The notes below the pieces were generated by a model that saw only the letters and a program-made list of their open reading frames with translations, was not told the origin of the DNA and did no database searches. A stretch of 64,000 nucleotides of DNA from Synechococcus sp. LTW-R (GTDB lineage: Bacteria; Cyanobacteriota; Cyanobacteriia; PCC-6307; Cyanobiaceae): assembly GCF_014217875.1 (NCBI RefSeq), contig NZ_CP059060.1, positions 248,001-312,000 on the forward strand, given 5' to 3'. Every line of letters begins with the position of its first letter. Positions within the stretch are counted from its first letter, which is position 1. Both the position numbers and the translations under genes were made by a program. Positions 32,286 through 40,615 of the stretch are shown one piece after another.

Positions 32286-32611
32286 CGGAATTCAATTTCA
32301 GCAGATCATTCCCAGGCTATTGCTCTGCACCGATTGCAGGGATTCGTTCAGTCACATATTTGCGTGACGAGCTCCAGCCGACCTTGCGTCCATCGGCTGG
32401 GTTACTCGCCACCGCCTTCCTCTGCGTGTCAGGCGACATTTCCTTTCTACCAAGGGCTGATACTTGGAGCTATGTCTCCAAAGTGACAAGTGAAAACTTC
32501 TAAAGATTTAGTTCAGCTTCCTTCCTTGAGTTGACGTTCTAAATGTATCGGTCATTGCATCCAGTCAGGCTTGCCCATTCGAGTCAAAAGAGAGCTTTGC
32601 TGTTGGCTGGC
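32286..32611. other. No gene supported
   Basis: Open frames lack composition or starts. Adjacent to repeat C1; no further repeat recognised. Confidence 0.3.
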
Positions 32612-32758
32612 TCAGCAGTCACTCATCGGGTGCTCGTCGCCTTCTCTAAGGAAGACGTGGCAGGAAGGGTCTGGCTCCTTTGCCGCCTTCTCGAGGACGA
32701 CCGCTGCTACTGCCCAGAGGAATAACAGGATGAGGACGCCATCGGTGAGGGGGGGCAT
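32612..32758 (-). CDS. 48-residue membrane microprotein
   Basis: MPPLTDGVLILLFLWAVAAV then VLEKAAKEPDPSCHVFLREG. A single membrane helix with a Cys-containing soluble tail. No relative in the window. Start preceded by a G-rich stretch, no clear ribosome binding site. Confidence 0.5.
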   Translation of the reverse strand: MPPLTDGVLILLFLWAVAAVVLEKAAKEPDPSCHVFLREGDEHPMSDC

Positions 32759-33039
32759 AGCCTTTCCGTGTCTGCTTTTGGTCTAGCCCCATTTGTGAGG
32801 CGCATGCCAATGCAAGTTCTTCCCTTCATCAAGGCTCGGTTTCCGCAAAGCCTCAGAGCTACCCGGTCCAAGAGCACTGGTCGGCGTACTTCCAGTAGAT
32901 CACTGTCTAACCACTCCTGACCATCTGCTGCTGGACGTTGGTTCCACCCACGAAGAGCTCTCCCACGGTGCGCCTATACCGGTCTATCGTTATCCGGCGG
33001 AGGAGACGGTCCTGCCCAGTGCCAGAAATCCATCGGTAT

Positions 33040-33123
33040 TTAGTCGAGCCTCTTTCTTGGCGTCATCTTGAGACCCATAAACGAAGTGGCTGTGATTAGC
33101 GCCAGCAGGAAAAGGAGTTCCAT
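33040..33123 (-). CDS. 27-residue membrane microprotein
   Basis: MELLFLLALITATSFMGLKM then TPRKRLD: one membrane helix and a basic tail, a topology that obeys the positive-inside rule. Length makes this tentative. Confidence 0.4.
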   Translation of the reverse strand: MELLFLLALITATSFMGLKMTPRKRLD

Positions 33124-33314
33124 CGTTCTAACCAGCAATACTGTCGTATCGATAATTCATGCCCCCAATTGAAGTGCGTAGCTACCCATACCGATTTGCT
33201 GTCTTAGGGATTCTTGCCTACAGACATCAATCAAGACTCAAATAGTGTCCATTGATACGACACGTCTTTGCCGACCAAGGTCATGACAGCTTTGTCTTTT
33301 GCAGCCCCTTTCTC

Positions 33315-33533
33315 ATGGCCATATCAAAAAGCACGAGAATTACCACTACTCCGCATGGGGCGTCGATTGACCGAATCGCAGAAGGAAAGTTCCTGGTATG
33401 TGATCAGGAGAAGAGCTGCCATTTCGTCGACAGTCTGTACCGTGCGGAGGAGTTCCTGAGCTTTATGGAAGCTGGTTACCAGTTTCCTTACGCGACAAAT
33501 TTCCGCTCAGCCTCTTACAAAGACTTTGTCTGA
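33315..33533 (+). CDS. Small protein of the 'G-x-YRVC' type, island member
   Basis: 72 residues: ITTTPHGASIDRIAEGKFLV followed by CDQEKSCHFVDSLYRAEEFL. Two Cys in the same spacing as 3062 and 15150, with Phe-Leu for Tyr-Arg. C-terminal 20 residues are unique. Start ATG 33315. Confidence 0.6.
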   Translation: MAISKSTRITTTPHGASIDRIAEGKFLVCDQEKSCHFVDSLYRAEEFLSFMEAGYQFPYATNFRSASYKDFV

Positions 33534-33825
33534 GATTGAATCGATCCATCGAGATGCTTGACGAGTAGAAATACTTATTGCAGTAGTTGCTGTCACTGCT
33601 TCTAATCGCTCAGCAACGGCGTGGGTTTGCCGGCGTCATGGGAGACCCGAGCCTCTGGAAGTCGAACGCCAGGGGCTTTCCTTGACCGCCTGCTCAATGT
33701 GATGAAGGTGGTCCATTGCCTGATAACCCCTTCTGGGAAGTGTCTCAACTTTCCCGCTTGATATTTCCGGGCGCGGAACGGGGCACAGAACACCGCTTTT
33801 CCTGCTCTATGTGCATGATGCAGAA

Positions 33826-34062
33826 ATGGCAGTGAATCCGAATACCGCTCCAAGCGACGAAGACCTGGCGATGCTGTGGCCGAACACCCTTCACACCCGA
33901 TGGGGGCAAGAGGGGTTCATGGGCGGCATTGGAGCCAAGGGCGACGACTTTGCTTGTCTCTGTTCAATGTGCGCCAAGTTCCGGCGCAACCGTTGGGAGC
34001 GGGACGCTCAGCACCCATTGGCACAGCTCCCCGACCCACTGCTCAGTATCAGGGAGTTTTGA
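33826..34062 (+). CDS. CRC-family micro-protein, 78 aa, extended into a B remnant
   Basis: NTAPSDEDLAMLWPNTLHTR, IGAKGDDFACLCSMCAKFRR. Close to 29319. Where 29319 stops, this copy reads through into a broken B repeat (residues 63-78, QHPLAQLPDPLLSIREF), so its C-terminus is probably not functional protein. Confidence 0.65.
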   Translation: MAVNPNTAPSDEDLAMLWPNTLHTRWGQEGFMGGIGAKGDDFACLCSMCAKFRRNRWERDAQHPLAQLPDPLLSIREF

Positions 34063-34070
34063 ATTGGGGC
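34020..34070 (+). repeat. Family-B repeat fragment, copy B10
   Basis: Only the 5' third: ACAGCTCCCCGACCCACTGC, TCAGTATCAGGGAGTTTTGA. The central and 3' parts, including GTTATGGC, are replaced by the end of the minus-strand gene at 34101. Confidence 0.6.
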
Positions 34071-34100
34071 GACCGCGTCAGGCGGAGCCCCTGCAAGGAA

Positions 34101-34373
34101 CTACGCGTAGACCTTGGCGATCAGCGGACCAGCTTCTTCGTCAGACAGAACGGGAGTCACCTCCCAATCCAGGCACTCAGCCCACTCAGCCGCATGCTCG
34201 TAGCAGGCAGATGCATCGTCCGCCTCCACAAGAATCCAACCTTCTACCGAGCCAGGCGCGTGGAAGCGTTTCCAGGACTTGCACGCGGGGAAAGGCGCAC
34301 CTGTCGCCATGAACTTTTTGGCGGCAATTTCGTGATAGCCGGTCTTGAAAGACCAGTGCATCAAAAAGGTCAT
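34101..34373 (-). CDS. DUF3303 family protein
   Basis: 90 residues: MTFLMHWSFKTGYHEIAAKK, KSWKRFHAPGSVEGWILVEA, LSDEEAGPLIAKVYA. Matches the DUF3303 pattern as known from picocyanobacteria. Small ferredoxin-like fold; role unknown. ATG 34373 is preferred; the frame is open to 34430. Confidence 0.8.
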   Translation of the reverse strand: MTFLMHWSFKTGYHEIAAKKFMATGAPFPACKSWKRFHAPGSVEGWILVEADDASACYEHAAEWAECLDWEVTPVLSDEEAGPLIAKVYA

Positions 34374-34462
34374 GGAGAAGTGTCTAACCAACCCACAGTG
34401 ACCGCAAGGGAGCGAATCAATGCGTAACAACCGCCACTAGAGAAAGTATCTGCCTCTGGACC

Positions 34463-34575
34463 AACAGCTCCCCGACCCACTGCTCAGTCGCAGGGAGTGT
34501 TGAGGTGGGGGAGCTTGGCACTCCCCCGTCTCGGACCACGGGGTTCTCTCGGACCGTGTCCTCAGCTGTTATGGC
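34463..34575 (+). repeat. Family-B structured repeat, copy B11
   Basis: Near-consensus. Here the ends pair perfectly over seven bases: AACAGCT with AGCTGTT. Followed after about 25 bp by C2. Confidence 0.85.
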
Positions 34576-34599
34576 CTTGGTGGCGCTCATCACGCAAGA

Positions 34600-34925
34600 G
34601 GGGAGGGGTGAACCGGCGATTCACCCCCTTGAGCCGCCATGCCTTGACGAAGAGATTGCGGCTCTTGGACTTTATGGCGCGCCAATCACGGTTAGCGCGA
34701 GAGGAATGTGACCTTCAGGACATTCGAAATTCAGAAAAGCCCCTGAGAGCGACAGCAGGGGCGCTGAGCGATCTCTTCGTCAAGAGGCGCTCTCCATCCC
34801 TACTTGAAGATTCGTAGTCAGTACAAGGAGCAGTTGCTACACCCATTCACGACATGGCTGGTCACCACAAGGATTACGAGCTTTGGTGGCTTAATCAAAC
34901 GCAAGCTTGCCGTAAGCCAAGTTCA
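34600..34925 (+). repeat. Family-C structured repeat, copy C2
   Basis: About 325 bp, same order as C1: GGGGTGAACCGGCGATTCAC, CTTGACGAAGAGAT ... ATCTCTTCGTCAAG, CCCCTGAGAGCGACAGCAGG, and the 3' extension to AAACGCAAGCTTGCC. Differences are mostly in loops. Confidence 0.75.
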
Positions 34926-35215
34926 GCAACCGATCCCCTGGCTCTTGCTCTGGAGAAACAGCTCGACAAGCGCTGACGATGCCGATGTGGAAAAGGGGCG
35001 GACCGGTACCCGAGGGTTTCAGTCGATGAAAGCTTTACTGCGATGCAGAAATTTAGCCCGCCTACTAATACCATCACTTAGGAGGTTTCCTCAAAACTGA
35101 AAGAGTATCGACACTCCTATGTGGTCAAATTTCACTTTCCTGGCTTGTGTAAGTTCCTACGGACGCATTGTTGTTTTGAGTTCTATTCACGTCGTTTAGC
35201 TCAGATACACCGGTT
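34926..35215. other. Remnant DNA
   Basis: A short match to the gene at 38655 (GACGATGCCGA..., CAGTCGATGA...) indicates a decayed copy. No intact gene. Confidence 0.4.
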
Positions 35216-36013
35216 ATGACGGATCAGTGGGAACTCAACCGAATCAACTTTGAGGGGGTGTGGCAAGGGAACAGTCATTGGTATGTCCGTCGAGACGATG
35301 GCGAGCTTGATTTCCGGCAACCCACCAGCGTCGTGAGCAACACCCGGTACGCAATCAGCTTCGAGGATGCCGATAATGGTCTTTGGGAAGGCACTGGGCT
35401 GTTCTTTGCTCCTGGTGGTGCAGCGCAGTATGCCTTGAGTCGATCCACTTACAACGCTTCAGGAGCCTGCTGGCAATTTGCAGGTGCTGGGGGCCAGTCG
35501 AGTCTGGAGGTTTCCGATGATCTGGGCCGGTTTGGCCACGAAATCAATTTTTTTCACGGCCGATCGCGCTCGATGCTGGTGCTGCTTTGGAAGCAGGATG
35601 GCTGTGATTGGCGTCTCAATGCCATTGGTGCGGTTGCATTCCGTTGTCAGCTCAGTAAGGAGCTTGAACCGTCAAGGCGCCAGGCCAACTCGATGAGTGC
35701 GTTATTGAAGCCTTTGGATGGATGCTCTGGAGTTGTCGAACGCTTCAATCCGTTTTCTGGGGTTGCTGGCTTGTCATCAGCGCCTGAGTTTGTCCGGTGG
35801 GATCCCGAACCCTTTCTTCAAGCAGAGCTACAAGGAGTGTTTAATGATGGATTGGCATGCGGTGTTCCTGAGCGCTTGCCAAATGGTGGCTTTCGCTTGG
35901 AGGTCGGATGTTTGCAGCCTTCACATTTTCAACAGCTGCGCATCGACTTTGATGAGCATCACAGGTTGCGTTGGTGGGAACGGCTCTTATTCGCTCTACC
36001 TTGTGCATCCTGA
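35216..36013 (+). CDS. DUF3598 family protein
   Basis: 265 residues with the cyanobacterial DUF3598 pattern: WELNRINFEGVWQGNSHWYV, EDADNGLWEGTGLFFAPGGA, GAGGQSSLEVSDDLGRFGHE, FFHGRSRSMLVLLW. A calycin-like beta barrel is expected. Similar proteins in Synechococcus are linked to phycobilisome or pigment biology by genomic context only. Full length. GC content here is lower than the backbone. Confidence 0.8.
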   Translation: MTDQWELNRINFEGVWQGNSHWYVRRDDGELDFRQPTSVVSNTRYAISFEDADNGLWEGTGLFFAPGGAAQYALSRSTYNASGACWQFAGAGGQSSLEVSDDLGRFGHEINFFHGRSRSMLVLLWKQDGCDWRLNAIGAVAFRCQLSKELEPSRRQANSMSALLKPLDGCSGVVERFNPFSGVAGLSSAPEFVRWDPEPFLQAELQGVFNDGLACGVPERLPNGGFRLEVGCLQPSHFQQLRIDFDEHHRLRWWERLLFALPCAS

Positions 36014-36218
36014 ATAGCAGCACTGCAATCTGCTTTTGTCGACGAGGCAGAGGCTAATGACTTAGTAGAGGTTCTGCTCGTAGCAGGTGTAGCCTTAAAC
36101 ATAGCTTATAGTTCCCAGGGTGACTAAATAGTTTGTATATGCTATCTTGAGTACTGCAATATTGCTAGCGGGAGACGTGAAGCGACATACTTGCAAGACT
36201 TAATACGTGTGGCGAGGG

Positions 36219-37079
36219 CTAAAAATGCGTAGCAGCTACTTCAACAAACATTTTTGGCGAAGAGAACTCAAAGCCGGCGTCTTTTATCTTTTGATTAGAC
36301 ACGAGGGCATTTGATACTCTCATACCTGGAAGATTTGTATTTGCCCACAAAACTGGAGGGAGTCCTTCTGCCTCGCAAACCTTGTTCGAAAGTTGACGAC
36401 GAGTAAGCTGGGTATCATCAACAATATTGTATATACCCCGCAATTTGTTTTCGAGGGCGAACTTAATCGCCCTCGTTATATCGACTATGCTTGTCCATGA
36501 CTGCATGTCATCTCCGTTCTTGGGTATCTGACTGCCAGCCGCCTGCTTTATCAATGAGACCATATCACGTCCTGGACCGTATATTCCGCCCAGCCTCAAT
36601 ATGCAGGAAACAACGTCCTGTCTGCCCAGATTTAGAAGCATCTTCTCAGAGTCGATTAGCAATTTATTTACCTGATGGCTGCAGTCCACCTCAGTAGACT
36701 CGTCTACCATCTCACCTCCACAGTCACCGTATATTCCAGCAGAACTTATATATATAAGCTGCAGTGGGGTGCTACTCCTACGATTACGCAACGCATTGGC
36801 AAGGTTGCTTATCCCTTTTCCGAATAGCGACTCATATCCTTCGCCATTACGAGTTGGAGCTGCTGAGACAAGGAGTGCGTCCTGATGCTCAAGAAAAGAA
36901 GAAGGAAAGTACTCATCTGAAATGTCCAGCAAAAATGCCTCATCGACGATGTCACGAATTCCTATAAGTCCCTGCCTTGATCGGGATGTACCAGTAACCC
37001 TGTATCCAGAGTATCTAAGAGCGGTTGCAGCGTCTCCACCAACATATCCACACCCAATAATGGCAATACTTTTAGTCAT
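36219..37079 (-). CDS. NAD-dependent epimerase/dehydratase-like protein
   Basis: 286 residues of the extended SDR class. N-terminal Rossmann GCGYVGGDAATALRYSG; the active-site YxxxK is not obvious (VDCSHQVNKLLIDSEK region), so it is closer to the YeeZ-type atypical SDR. Other motifs: IYISSAGIYGDCGGEMVDES and CILRLGGIYGPGRDM. AT-rich with codon use unlike the surrounding genes: likely a recent arrival. Flanked by AT-rich non-coding DNA. Confidence 0.8.
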   Translation of the reverse strand: MTKSIAIIGCGYVGGDAATALRYSGYRVTGTSRSRQGLIGIRDIVDEAFLLDISDEYFPSSFLEHQDALLVSAAPTRNGEGYESLFGKGISNLANALRNRRSSTPLQLIYISSAGIYGDCGGEMVDESTEVDCSHQVNKLLIDSEKMLLNLGRQDVVSCILRLGGIYGPGRDMVSLIKQAAGSQIPKNGDDMQSWTSIVDITRAIKFALENKLRGIYNIVDDTQLTRRQLSNKVCEAEGLPPVLWANTNLPGMRVSNALVSNQKIKDAGFEFSSPKMFVEVAATHF

Positions 37080-37129
37080 CTCAAAGAACTACTAATGGGA
37101 AAAAATAATTCGGTTGAAAACTTGGGTGT

Positions 37130-37318
37130 TTATTTGCTCCCTAGGTTTTGGGTTGACTCTGAGATAGCCCAGTTGGTTACAGCTTTTTGCTGGATCCAGG
37201 CCCTCAATAAAGTCTTTGCGAGTTTTTGCAAGCTGTCGATGTCTTCAGTTTGGTCAATTTCGCGACTAAAGCGCTCTATCTCAAAGTGCTGACTGGTTGA
37301 GAGCGATAACTGTTTCAT
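37130..37318 (-). CDS. Small helical protein, 62 aa
   Basis: MKQLSLSTSQHFEIERFSRE, then IDSLQKLAKTLLRAWIQQKA. Two amphipathic helices. It reads like a small regulatory or adaptor protein of cyanobacteria, but I cannot place it. ATG 37318 preferred over 37450, whose leader is unlike it. Confidence 0.55.
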   Translation of the reverse strand: MKQLSLSTSQHFEIERFSREIDQTEDIDSLQKLAKTLLRAWIQQKAVTNWAISESTQNLGSK

Positions 37319-37514
37319 GGAGTACACCAGGCACACCTGAAACATAACGTGATCAGAAGTTGCTTGTCGTGCAAATGGTATTAAATGCTGCGCTCTTGGT
37401 TGCTGCATCAACATCCGCAGACACAAACTGTGTTTAGCAGCCTTACGCATTGCGCGCTTATGGACTCGAAAACAGATTCTTATGGCCTACTTTGTCAGTA
37501 GCTGTAGGGCCTTT

Positions 37515-37667
37515 ATGCATTTCGAATGGGGTCAGCACCTAGAGCTTTCGAAAGAAGTAGCGGATGCCTCAGACAGGCAGATGGGAATCTCTCTCGCTTT
37601 AATGGGTGTAGCGCTAACTCTCCTCATGCAGGATCTTTTGGTGCATGAGCTTCAAAATCGTTCTTAA
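37515..37667 (+). CDS. Small membrane protein, 50 aa
   Basis: MHFEWGQHLELSKEVADASD and a helix QMGISLALMGVALTLLMQDL. One membrane segment or amphipathic helix. Coding support is moderate; an upstream ATG at 37482 adds 11 residues. Confidence 0.45.
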   Translation: MHFEWGQHLELSKEVADASDRQMGISLALMGVALTLLMQDLLVHELQNRS

Positions 37668-38100
37668 ACGGCTTCGACAGTTTATGACCTAGTGTCGATG
37701 TGATTTCGTTGATTCTTTCGGTATTTATGACTACTCTTTCTTTTTGAGTGGATGCTCTCTTTTCCACATCTATTAGAGATGCATTTCTCGATAACCCCCG
37801 TTTCTGTCAACTGCGCTTGCAGTAACCGTCTCTAGAGAGTTGCGTCTTTGGCGGTGCTCGTAACCCAAGGGATGGTGCACCCGCGAGGAAGATTCTGGAG
37901 CTAAGTCCCAGAAAGATTCGTGCGATGCACGATCTTTACCGTCTGAACAGCTCCTCAAATGCGAAGCAGGTCCTGCGGCTTCGGGAAGAAGCGACGTGAG
38001 GGGATTTCTCGTCGAATGGGCGCTGCTAGCCATGGCTGGATGGATTGAGCAGCCCACGTCTCATCCTGTGGAGTTACGGCATCGCCTGCGAAATCAGGCC
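37668..38100. other. Remnant DNA; no intact gene
   Basis: A plus-strand frame reads RKILELSPRKIRAMHDLYRL ending LREEAT, which looks like a protein end, but no start codon lies upstream before a stop. The last 40 bp share GTTAYGGCATCGCCTGC with the B5a-B5b junction, so this is a broken cassette. Confidence 0.4.
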
Positions 38101-38209
38101 ATAGCTCCCCGACCCACTGCTCAGTAGCGGGGGGTGTTTTGGGGGAGCTTGGCACTCCCCCGTCTCGGATCACAGTGCCTGCGGGGACCGTGTCCTCAGT
38201 GGTTATGGC
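38101..38209 (+). repeat. Family-B structured repeat, copy B12
   Basis: AGCTCCCCGACCCACTGCTC, GGGGGGTGTTTTGGG, GAGCTTGGCACTCCCC and the end CAGTGGTTATGGC. Third stem changed (CAGTGCCTGCGGGGACCG). It abuts the 3' end of the minus-strand gene at 38247. Confidence 0.8.
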
Positions 38210-38246
38210 TCTGATCGACCTAGGAGTGCAATGGCTCAGCCATTAA

Positions 38247-38636
38247 TCAGACCCTGCTGTAACCCAGCATCGTTTTGAAGATTTTTAGTGGGAGCCCGAA
38301 CGACTCCATCAGAGCCTTGCACTCATCGCCGACAGTTCCGTAGACCTCAACGCTGAAGCCGTCGCCAAGCTCTGCATGCTTCTGCAAATACTCCTGAACG
38401 GGGGGGTTTGAGACATGAGCGGCAAAGGCTGCATCGTTCGCATAGACCTCTGACCAGACGAATGCCATTGGATCATCTGGATCTTGATCGAAAGTGTGGT
38501 GCAGCATTCCGGGTTCGCTCGCTTGAACTGCAGCATCGGTAACACGTGCCAACTCCAAGTACTCATCAACACGTCCCTCCTTGACGTGGATACGAGCCAA
38601 GAGCATGAAGGGGGTGCTGTGGTCGAAAGCCGCCAT
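38247..38636 (-). CDS. Antibiotic-biosynthesis-monooxygenase-like protein
   Basis: 129 residues with a dimeric alpha/beta (ABM) pattern: MLLARIHVKEGRVDEYLELA, ASEPGMLHHTFDQDPDDP, FVWSEVYANDAAFAAHVSNP. Such proteins act on quinone-like substrates or bind heme; the role here is unknown. A C-terminal 35-residue extension follows the domain. Two candidate starts. Confidence 0.75.
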   Translation of the reverse strand: MAAFDHSTPFMLLARIHVKEGRVDEYLELARVTDAAVQASEPGMLHHTFDQDPDDPMAFVWSEVYANDAAFAAHVSNPPVQEYLQKHAELGDGFSVEVYGTVGDECKALMESFGLPLKIFKTMLGYSRV

Positions 38637-38654
38637 GGAATCAAGAAAAAGCCT

Positions 38655-38852
38655 TTGCTCTCCAACCTTGACAGGGTTGAGCTGTTGTCAGGGGCGCTGC
38701 TGGGGCTGAGCTTGCAGTCCGACCAACGCGTCCAGCTCACGGACGATGCCGACTTCGCCAAGGGCACGACTGGCATCCGAGCGCTGCAGTCGATCGATAT
38801 CGCCGTCAGACACCCTGAAAGCTTCGCTGCGATGAAGGACGCGATTACCTGA
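38655..38852 (+). CDS. Small hypothetical protein, 65 aa
   Basis: From TTG 38655: LLSNLDRVELLSGALLGLSL, DDADFAKGTTGIRALQSI, RHPESFAAMKDAIT. The last 14 codons are present as a relic at 47315-47362 and a fragment at about 34980. No ATG is available, which weakens the call. Confidence 0.5.
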   Translation: MLSNLDRVELLSGALLGLSLQSDQRVQLTDDADFAKGTTGIRALQSIDIAVRHPESFAAMKDAIT

Positions 38853-38912
38853 CGTTCAGGACTGGGGCTGGTTTTTTAAGTGCATGAGGTGGCCTTCGGG
38901 TCGCCTTTTCTC

Positions 38913-39164
38913 TTGCCCTTTGGCATCGACAATGGGCATTCTGGCTGCAGCCGCTTAAAGGCCTTGCTTCGTCTGATCATCGGGATCGGAGTCATCCTGC
39001 TGCCTCTGCAGTTGTGGTCGCACCCAAAGGGCATGTATCCATCACGCGCGGAGGCTGCCACAAGAGCTCACGAGCTTGGGTGTGAAGGCACACATATGAA
39101 TGAAGGGAAATGGATGCCATGCCTTGACGAGGCCTCGCTCCACCAAGTATTGCGAAAACAGTGA
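38913..39164 (+). CDS. DUF3721 protein with membrane anchor or signal
   Basis: 83 residues from TTG 38913, the only start shared with the copy at 47420. Hydrophobic segment LIIGIGVILLPLQLWSH, then the family pattern RAEAATRAHELGCEGTHMNE, KWMPC. Exported. Overlaps the next gene by 4 bp. The same pair of genes occurs at 47420 and in the copper block (51773/51507). Confidence 0.7.
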   Translation: MPFGIDNGHSGCSRLKALLRLIIGIGVILLPLQLWSHPKGMYPSRAEAATRAHELGCEGTHMNEGKWMPCLDEASLHQVLRKQ

Positions 39165-39427
39165 ATCTTCGACGCATTCATCGAGTGATCGTGCCTGTTG
39201 CAGCGGTACCACTCCTCATTACTTCCCTTTCAGGCTCTGTCTACAGCGGCCTGCTTGACCAAGGAATCGATGCCTTCTGGCTGCTAAAGCTGCATACCGG
39301 TCGATTCGGACCAATTAACTTGCAGCCCTACTACTCAGTGATTCTTGGCTTATTAAAAATTGCCTTGATTGTCTCTAGTGTATCACTGTTTCTGCCTAAA
39401 CGAAGAAGTCTAAAAACTTCTGAGTAG
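39161..39427 (+). CDS. PepSY-TM-like membrane protein, 88 aa
   Basis: Two membrane helices: VIVPVAAVPLLITSLSGSVY, LLDQGIDAFWLLKLHTGRFG, then a second helix. Resembles the N-terminal part of PepSY-associated membrane proteins (R-x-HR...P-x-x-x-T-x-x-x-x-G-x-x-Y...WLL-x-x-H-x-G). Starts at GTG 39161. Always paired with DUF3721 here. Confidence 0.7.
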   Translation: MNLRRIHRVIVPVAAVPLLITSLSGSVYSGLLDQGIDAFWLLKLHTGRFGPINLQPYYSVILGLLKIALIVSSVSLFLPKRRSLKTSE

Positions 39428-39551
39428 GCGAAGGTGGCTTGAGCTGGGTCCTTCTAACCTTGATGCATGAGGGTGATCCGAAGGCGCACGATTCATCTAC
39501 CGTCAGTGCAAAATTCCTTAGGCTGGTTTAGGCGCTGAGATTTAGCGAATA

Positions 39552-39923
39552 GTGGCCATTAAGAGCATTGCAGCAGCTGCAAGAGAGCTTGGATATCGGA
39601 GTCGCTCAAGCCTTCAGAATTTGATGGATGACGGCTACCTGGATGACTTCATTTCACTGAATGAGAGGGGGCATCGGCAGCTGGAGATGAATGGGCTACG
39701 GGAGCGCGTTGCTCAGGTGGTGAATTGGAGTGACCGGAACGTGGTGGCCAAGGAACGGCTTAGCCGCGTTGATCTGGAAACGATCCTCAGGATTGGGGAC
39801 TACTGCAACGCCTTATGTGAGCGGTACGGGTGGAAGACGCGTCACACAGCAGCGGAGTGGATGATGCTGGAGGAAGCAATGCACAAAGCAAGGCTGGAAA
39901 AGCTTTCACCGCCTGTTCTCTGA
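39552..39923 (+). CDS. Hypothetical helix-turn-helix-like protein, 123 aa
   Basis: Begins with an AAARELGYRSRSSLQNLMDD segment that looks like a DNA-binding helix-turn-helix, then LDDFISLNERGHRQLEMN and a helical C-terminus. GTG start. Near-identical to 48058. May regulate the neighbouring genes (inference). Confidence 0.65.
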   Translation: MAIKSIAAAARELGYRSRSSLQNLMDDGYLDDFISLNERGHRQLEMNGLRERVAQVVNWSDRNVVAKERLSRVDLETILRIGDYCNALCERYGWKTRHTAAEWMMLEEAMHKARLEKLSPPVL

Positions 39924-40535
39924 TCAGTATTCGGTGTAGGTCTCGTCGTAGATGTCTTTCAGATTCTTCCCGTTAAAAGTCCAATAGGGACTGGGTTGAA
40001 CGGCCCACTGAATGTCCATCAGCTTCTGTGTCAGAGCTGACAGGGAATAGACGTCGGCGTTTTAGCGAACATGTCGCGGGTCCTCAACGAAACAAGTTTG
40101 CCCATCGCGGAAAACAAGCGGGCTCCCGTCAGGGATACCCATGTCGGAGAAATTCATCCGCGGCTTTTTCTGCCGCTTGAGTTTTTCGGATGAGGCTTTT
40201 GCTTCGGTATCAACCTTCTCCGCTTCCCTCTGCATGGCTGGAGTGATGTCCTCCAGCTTCATCAGATCTAGCAGCCCGATTGCTTGCTCAGGCTCGATGC
40301 TGAAGAACTCCCGCCTTGGGTTCACTCTGTAGGGCCCGAACGCGTTGTGGAAGGCTTTCTCAACCTTGTCCATATCCGCGACCCTTGCCGCGTAGGCGCA
40401 CTCAAACGGCAAGGGCACGCCAGTTGTGTAGAGGTCGTTTAGGCGGGCCTCAACCTCACGCCCTGTCTTCCCGATCTTCACCATGCCAGGCATGGCGGGA
40501 TTGGTCAGGACGTAGACGATGCCTTCGCTCATCAA
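39924..40535 (-). pseudogene. T5orf172 (GIY-YIG-like) protein gene interrupted by an in-frame stop
   Basis: N-terminal part (157 codons, 40062-40535): GIVYVLTNPAMPGMVKIGKT, then AFGPYRVNPRREFFSIEPEQ and RMNFSDMGIPDGS, typical of T5orf172 proteins. After TAA at 40062-40064 the same frame continues: LSALTQKLMDIQWAVQPSPY, WTFNGKNLKDIYDETY, which is the expected C-terminus of that family. One nonsense codon therefore splits an otherwise intact gene of 203 codons. Confidence 0.75.
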
Positions 40536-40615
40536 TAAACGGCTTTCACAACCAGTTTGCCCCTGAGGTGCTGCCTGCGGTGCAAGCCAAGAGCTAACCG
40601 GACCATCATGCGGGC

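Larger units (their letters stand above)
38810..39925 (+). repeat. Duplication F, copy 1 (about 1.1 kb)
   Basis: Aligns with 47315-48415 at high identity over three genes and their spacers. Includes the end of the gene at 38655, a hairpin with a T-run at about 38885-38910, and the genes at 38913, 39161 and 39552. Confidence 0.85.

Noticed and set aside
32801-33000. Plus-strand frame MPMQVLPFIKARFPQSLRAT
   Set aside because: 38 codons, Ser/Arg-rich end, no support from spacing or paralogues.
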